Origin: Lithobates sylvaticus
Lineage: Eukaryota > Chordata > Amphibia > Anura > Ranidae
Direction: 5' to 3'
Length of the DNA: 64,000 bases
Assembly: GCA_028564925.1 (NCBI GenBank)
Contig: CM053027.1
Location: forward strand, 245,111,649-245,175,648
Part shown: piece by piece, positions 58,600-64,000 of the stretch
How positions within the stretch are numbered: the first letter of the stretch is position 1
Layout: every line of letters begins with the position of its first letter
Made by a program: the position numbers and the translations under genes
The notes under the pieces: model-generated
What the model was told of the DNA's origin: nothing
The model's input: only the letters and a program-made list of their open reading frames with translations
The model's database searches: none

Positions 58600-59510
58600 C
58601 AGAAAGGGTCCTCACAATGGAGATATCCAGGATTTTTGGCTAGCCTGGCATTGGTGCACTTGGTGTCCTGTTGAGAAGGATAAACAAAGGGGTACTTGAA
58701 AGTATCCTGGTAGGCAAAATGAAATGTAGGATGCTAGCAGTATCCTGGTAGGCAAAGTGGAATGTGGGATGCTAGCAGTAACTGGGTGGACAAGTGGAAT
58801 GTAGTGACTTTTCAGCAGGGTGCAAGTGTTCCTACAAATGTGGGCACTGGTAAGGCAATGTTGCCTGACTACCGTGTCTTTAAAAATGGGCAAACGCCCG
58901 CTTCAACTGCAACCAAAGGCTCAAGCGACAGGTTCCCGAAAGTCCTGATTGGCAACCTTGTAACCGGATCGGCCCACTCCCTCAGGAACGCCTAGAGATG
59001 CATCTGTGATCCCTCTCGGATGGGATGTCAGTCACTGTCCGACTCCTGGAACTGTGGCAGGATGGATCCCCTTCATGGGTAACAGCAGCCCCTCAGATCA
59101 CATCTGTCTCTTTCTCTGACTTGTGGAGAACTCCCCTGCCTTCCAAAATGGAGTCTCTCGCCACCCCAATGCTTTGCAGAGCCCTCTGGGATTTTTAGTC
59201 CCGCACCTTTACGAGTCAGTTGCTGGAACTTCATGTCCCATGATCCTCTGTTGCTGTTGCCTCTCAATAGCTGTGTGTGAGAGGGGGGGTGGGAAATCCC
59301 CTGCAGGAGCTGGCAGGCAAGTTCTCCCTGTGTGAATAGCCTGTGTAATTCTGGCAGCAGCCAGCATCATAAGGCCACCACTACATATAGACAATTGTGT
59401 TTCTTTTTATGATGTGCATTTCTATCTCCATACATATAAACTTATAATGTGGTCACAATGGAAAAACATTTTTATTCCATTTCAGATGTATTTAAAGGAT
59501 AAGTTCACAT
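58600..59510. other. No gene; second part of the unnamed repeat
   Basis: Includes a short tandem motif: tatcctggtaggcaaa at about 58702 and 58740, with gatgctagcagta after each. From 59080 to 59340 it is CT-rich. No protein. Confidence 0.4.
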
Positions 59511-59513
59511 TTT

Positions 59514-59552
59514 ATAACATGTTACACCCATATTCTGGGTGTAACATGTTAT
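59514..59552. repeat. Perfect 17-bp hairpin
   Basis: ataacatgttacaccca, then a 5-base loop (tattc), then tgggtgtaacatgttat. Not at the end of any gene I can see; probably the core of a MITE-like repeat. Confidence 0.85.
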
Positions 59553-59941
59553 GAAAGGACGAACCCCCGCTTAACCACCAACCCCCCTCCCCCGCTATGA
59601 CAGCTAGCAGGGAATCTTCTTCTTCTCCTGCCAGCCGTCAACATATTTTTATAACCGTGGCCAGGCAGTCGGAGCCCCGCTCGGCCACTTATTTTTTTTA
59701 CATTTTGGCACTCATTTACAGTCCTCTGTGAATGGAAAATTACAAGTCCTGACAGCCATTGGAGGCTGTTGGCTTGTAGTTCTCAAAAAACTTCCATAGC
59801 ACTGTGGCAGTTCATTGATTCTTCTTGACAGCATGTATCGGCTTGCTCATATGAGGTACGAGCAAGCAGATACACTGACAGGTCTGCAGGAGACCTGCAT
59901 GGCATCAGTGATCTGCTGATGGCTGGTGCAATGCTTTATAG

Positions 59942-60098
59942 CAGGGTTCTCAAACTGGTGGCCCTCCAGCTGTTGTGAAACTACAAGTCCCATGAGGCAT
60001 TGCAAGGCTGACCATTACAAGCATGACTCCCACAGGCAGAGGCATTATGGGACTTGTAGTTTCACAACAGCTGGAGGGCCGCCAGTTTGAGACCCCTG
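59942..60098. mobile_element. 157-bp palindromic hAT-type MITE
   Basis: Ends cagggttctcaaactggtgg and ccagtttgagacccctg are inverted; inner ctacaagtcccatga faces its mirror at 60046-60060. Flanks ctttatag (59934-59941) and ctttacag (60099-60106) match 7 of 8, as for a hAT target duplication. Confidence 0.88.
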
Positions 60099-60106
60099 CT
60101 TTACAG

Positions 60107-61536
60107 GCTCCTGCAACACAAAATAATAAATGCACATTTTTTTTACCTGCAAAAGGTGAACTTATTCTTTAATATATAGCAAATAAAGCACACTGCTACA
60201 GTACTAGCAACTAATACAACCTTATACATTTCCCATCCTAACTGACATTCATCAATCTATTAAAACCTAAAAATAAAGCAAACAGAACATTTTGGTCTGT
60301 ATCTAGGTAACCAGGGGTCAAGTCCTGGGGAAAAAAGTGTGGGAACTCCCACCCAAGATCCACTCGTCCACCAAAAAAAAAAAAAAATGATACGCTCATA
60401 TGCACGAATGCTTCAAAAGTGGTATTTTTCATCCAATTTTCGTATTGTGTGTATGAAGCTTAACTGTTAGTACATAAAAAAACAATCCTCAATAAACATA
60501 AATACGGTAATTCTCTGAATAATAAGCATTCATTCAATTATGCTTCCATGCAAATGTGAACATCATGTTCTGATCTTTATTGGGGAATTTTATTTTGTAT
60601 ATAGAATGTTTATGTGGTGAGTTTACACTTTTCATTGAACAGAGTTTGGATAACACGGGGTTAAACGGAAAGGTCATAAATTAACTGCACATTATCTGGA
60701 CAGAATGCTTGGGGAGATAGTGATGTGTTCCTGCTTAGGAGATGTATGTTAGCTTGGGGGGCTGCAAACTCTGCAGGGCTCCAACACACACTCGCTGCTA
60801 TTCCAACCCTTCACATATTTCCACATAAACTTCCCTCCTGGCATTAAACTTTGCCAGGTATTGTGCTCAGCTTACCACCACAAACTGATGTTCCTCCCTC
60901 AGCTCACCTCTCTCCCTGCATGTCCTGTGAGCAGAATAGCTGTGCTCCTCCTCTGGGTTCTCTCATCATATGGCACTGATGATAGAGGAGGGGGGGATTC
61001 AGCGGTACACACAGAGCAAGTATGCAGGAGACTGGGGGGGGGGGGGGGAGACAGAAAGTCAGGAGTGGCCCGCGGGGAGGAGCGCATCACAAGAGGTATG
61101 ACTAAATACAATCTCTTAGCAGCAGGGACCTGATCTACCTGTCAGCTAGCTGTGATTGACAGGTAGATTGATGCGGAAGCTGTCATGGGGACCCCTACTG
61201 GCAATGCCTAAATGGTCAGGTGTGTGGCACTTACTATTGCGAGCTTTATCTTCAGCTGCAGGTGTAGCACCTGCCACACAGCTCGCATATTTCAAAGTCT
61301 TGCAGGACACGGCTGCTAATGGGAACTGAGTTCATGTTGTGGAAAAAGTACAGGAACTCCCATTAGTTCCTGCAGGACTTGGGCCCTGTAGGTAACACAT
61401 TGCTACAGTATTAGCAACTGATACAACCGTATACATTTCCCATCCGAACTGAAATTCATCAATCTATCAAAACCTAAAAATAAAGCAAACAGAAAAATCT
61501 AGTCTGAATCTCAGTAACAACTACTGACATATATTG
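60107..61536. other. No gene seen
   Basis: AT-rich at first, then GC-richer from 60860 with a poly-G run at about 61036-61048. Two stretches resemble each other: 60181-60310 and 61390-61510 (both hold tacatttcccatcc, aactga, attcatcaatctat, aaaacctaaaaataaagcaaa), so this block is a direct duplication. No coding signal. Confidence 0.55.
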
Positions 61537-61929
61537 ACCATATACAGGGGCGGACTGACAGGTCGGTGACTCGGGCGCCGCCCGAGGGCCCGGGGCCATT
61601 AGGGGCCCGGACTCGGCCACATGAGGGGCCACTTGAAACGGCTGTATTACATGCCGCGATGCCGCTAACAATACTGCTAGCGGCGCGCGGCTCCCCGCCG
61701 GCCCCTTCTTCCCTCCTGTCCGTCCCAGGTGCTTCTACTGTATGCATCGTGACGTCACCTGGGACGGACGGGAGGGAAGGAGGGGCCGTCGGGGAGCCGC
61801 GCGCTGTTAGCAGTATTCGTGGCATGTAATACAGCCGCTTCAACCTGCCGAGTTCGGGCCCCGGAAGAAAAGAGTGGAGGGGCCGGTGGGGAGCATCGGC
61901 ATCGGTGAGTCACGGGCCCCGGGTCCCCC

Positions 61930-62270
61930 CACCCCACAATGTCACCCCTACCCCACAGTGTCACCCCTACCCCACAGTGTCACCCCAAGCCCACAGTGTC
62001 ACCCCCAGCCCACAGTGTCACCCCAGGCCACAGTGTCACCCCAGCCCACAGTGTCACCCCCCCAGCCCACAGTGTCACCCTAGCCCACAGTGTCACCCCC
62101 AGCCCACAGTGTCACCCCAGCCCACAGTGTCACCCCCCCAGCCCACAGTGTCACCCCCAGCCCACAGTGTCACCCCCAGCCCACAGTGTCACCCCCCAGC
62201 CCACAGTGTCACCCCCCCCCAGCCCACAGTGTCACCCCCAGCCCACAGTGTCACCCCAGCCCACAGTGTC
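61930..62270. repeat. Minisatellite 1, about 20-bp unit
   Basis: Unit cccacagtgtcacccccag with small length changes in the C-run, about 18 copies. The low-complexity array gives open frames in several registers, none of them genes. Confidence 0.92.
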
Positions 62271-63670
62271 CCCTTGTGTGCATGTCCCCCCCTGTGTGTG
62301 CGCTCTCCCTCCAGTGTCCCCCTGTGTGCGTGTGCCCCCCTGTGTGTGCGCTCTCCCTCCAGTGTCCCCCTGTGTGCGTGTCCCCCCCGTGTGTGCGCTC
62401 TCCCTCCAGTGTCCCCCTGTGTGCGTGTGCCCCCCTGTGTGTGCGCTCTCCCTCCAGTGTCCCCCTGTGTGTGTGCCCCCTGTGTGTGCGCTCTCCCTCC
62501 AGTGTCCCCCTGTGTGTGTGCCTCCCAGTGTGTGCGCTCTCCCTCCAGTGTCCCCCTGTGTGTGTGTGCCCCCCTGTGTGTGCGCTCTCCCTCCAGTGTC
62601 CCCCTGTGTGTGTGTGCCCCCCTGTGTGTGCGCTCTCCCTCCAGTGTCCCCCTGTGTGGGTGTCCCCCCCTGTGTGTGCGCTCTCCCTCCAGTGTCCCCC
62701 TGTGTGCGTGTGCCCCCCTGTGTGTGCGCTCTCCCTCCAGTGTCCCCTGTGTGCGTGTGCCCCCCTGTGTGTGCGCTCTCCCTCCAGTGTCCCCCTGTGT
62801 GTGTGTGTCCCCCTGTGTGTGCGCTCTCCCTCCAGTGTCCCCCTGTGTGTGTGTGTGCCCCCCTGTGTGTGCGCTCTCCCTCCAGTGCCCCCCTGTGTGT
62901 GCGCTCTCCCTCCAGTGCCCCCCTGTGTGTGCGCTCTCCCTCCAGTGTCCCCCTGTGTGTGTGTGCCCCCCTGCGTGTGCGCTCTCCCTCCAGTGTCCCC
63001 CTGTGTGTGCGTGCCCCCCCTGCGTGTGCGCTCTCCCTCCAGTGCCCCCCTGCGTGTGCGCTCTCCCTCCAGTGCCCCCCTGCGTGTGCGCTCTCCCTCC
63101 AGTGTCCCCCTGCGTGTGGGCTCTCCCTCCAGTGTTCCCCTGTGTGTGCATGCCCCCCCCCGCGTGTGCGCTCTCCCTCCAGTGTCCCCCTGTGTGTGTG
63201 TGTGTGTCCCCCGTGTGTGCGCTCTCCCTCCAGTGTCCCCCTGTGTGTGCCCCCCTGTGTGTGCGCTCTCCCTCCAGTGTCCCCCTGTGTGTGTGCTCTC
63301 CCTCCAGTGTCCCCCTGTGTGTGTGCTCTCCCTCCAGTGTCCCCCTGTGTGTGTGTGTGTCCCCCGTGTGTGCGCTCTCCCTCCAGTGTCCCCCTGTGTG
63401 TGCCCCCCTGTGTGTGCGCTCTCCCTCCACTGTCCCCCTGTGTGTGCGCTCTCCCTCCAGTGTCCCCCTGTGTGTGCGCTCTCCCTCCAGTGTCCCCCTG
63501 TGTGTGCGCTCTCCCTCCAGTGTCCCCCTGTGTGTGCGCTCTCCCTCCAGTGTCCCCCTGTGTGTGCGCTCTCCCTCCAGTGTCCCCCTGTGTGCGTGTC
63601 CCCTCCTGTGTGTGTGCTCTCCCTCCAGTGTCCCCCTGTGTGTGCGTGCCCCCCCCCCCCCCCTGTGTGT
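62271..63670. repeat. Minisatellite 2, 30-bp core with a ~47-bp long form
   Basis: The core is gtgtgcgctctccctccagt plus a cccctgtgt spacer (30 bp, clearest at 63430-63590). The longer form adds a gtgtgtgcccccc block. About 35 core copies. Open frames of more than 500 codons on both strands come from a unit length divisible by three and from the lack of stops in C/G/T-rich text; they are not genes. Confidence 0.92.
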
Positions 63671-63765
63671 GCGCTTGGTCCCCTTGAGTGTGGGGATCAA
63701 GGGGGCCCCATGATCTTCTATTGCCTGGGGGCCCCATGAGTTGTCAGTCCGCCCCTGACCATATA

Positions 63766-64000
63766 TTTTAATAATACATTGCTTCATCAATATATTCAAA
63801 AACATTTTTTTGGATTATGCTTACTTTAAATGTGTTTATTATTTAACCAAAAACTGGTCTTTGAAACCAAAGTCAAATGACTTCCCCAGTAAAACATTAG
63901 CAAGCCTGTGCATGTTACTCATGGTGCCTTTAATCACTAAGAATTTAAATGGTTGTATGGTCTTTAGCACAAAAAATCCTTTAGATGGTATTTTAGCTGT
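63766..64000. other. No gene
   Basis: AT-rich flank of the hAT MITE. Confidence 0.6.

Larger units (their letters stand above)
61545..63757. mobile_element. hAT-type MITE enlarged by minisatellites
   Basis: Left end caggggcggactgaca, right end tgtcagtccgcccctg, and the 8-bp accatata on each side (61537-61544 and 63758-63765) show an exact hAT insertion. About 1.7 of its 2.2 kb is tandem repeat (next entries). A related copy without the arrays is at 16254-16617. Within 61680-61830 a palindrome (gctagcggcgcgcggctccc facing gggagccgcgcgctgttagc) is visible. Confidence 0.92.

Noticed and set aside
61905-63805. Several open frames of more than 500 codons on both strands
   Set aside because: They lie in two tandem minisatellites; all registers are open because of base content and unit length, and no domain is present.

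Overview
This is a eukaryotic window. I infer a large, transposon-rich anuran genome, most likely ranid-like. The grounds are the mix of repeats: Harbinger, hAT, Tc1 and piggyBac DNA transposons, L1-like LINEs, long foldback elements and many MITEs, with introns inside a transposon gene. I found no host protein gene, tRNA or rRNA. The species call rests on my memory of frog repeats and was not searched.

Layout. 1-2330 is AT-rich with a short tandem repeat. 2440-4795 is a foldback element with long inverted arms. 5215-11296 is a hAT region: an open transposase frame of about 1,000 residues (6797-9880, minus) between a ~145-bp tandem array and a 64-bp array of about 20 copies. 11297-13908 is a minus-strand L1-like LINE cut off before its reverse transcriptase. 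17839-25975 is a nest: a full-length LINE (17932-25433, 15-bp target duplication) inside an older hAT-type MITE (8-bp duplication). 26733-28349, 38990-40392 and 53633-55154 are dead Tc1 copies of one family. 28975-30440 and 51642-53587 are two more foldback elements. 32585-36689 is an inverted array of ~380-bp units, and 36690-38157 is one end of a piggyBac element.

The most interesting unit is 42736-50276, a 7.5-kb Harbinger transposon with TAA target duplications. It carries three genes that look intact: a DDE transposase in two exons (minus), a MADF-domain protein in two exons (minus), and a SANT/Myb-like protein in three exons (plus). The last two diverge from a shared spacer. In this superfamily the Myb-like partner is known to help the transposase reach the nucleus and bind the ends. 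Next to it is an inverted 425-bp MITE that matches its two ends, and another such MITE lies at 56969-57393. The whole stack seems to sit inside an older palindromic MITE.

The right end (61545-63757) is a hAT-type MITE with a perfect 8-bp target duplication. Inside it two minisatellites have grown to about 1.7 kb, giving long but meaningless open frames on both strands.
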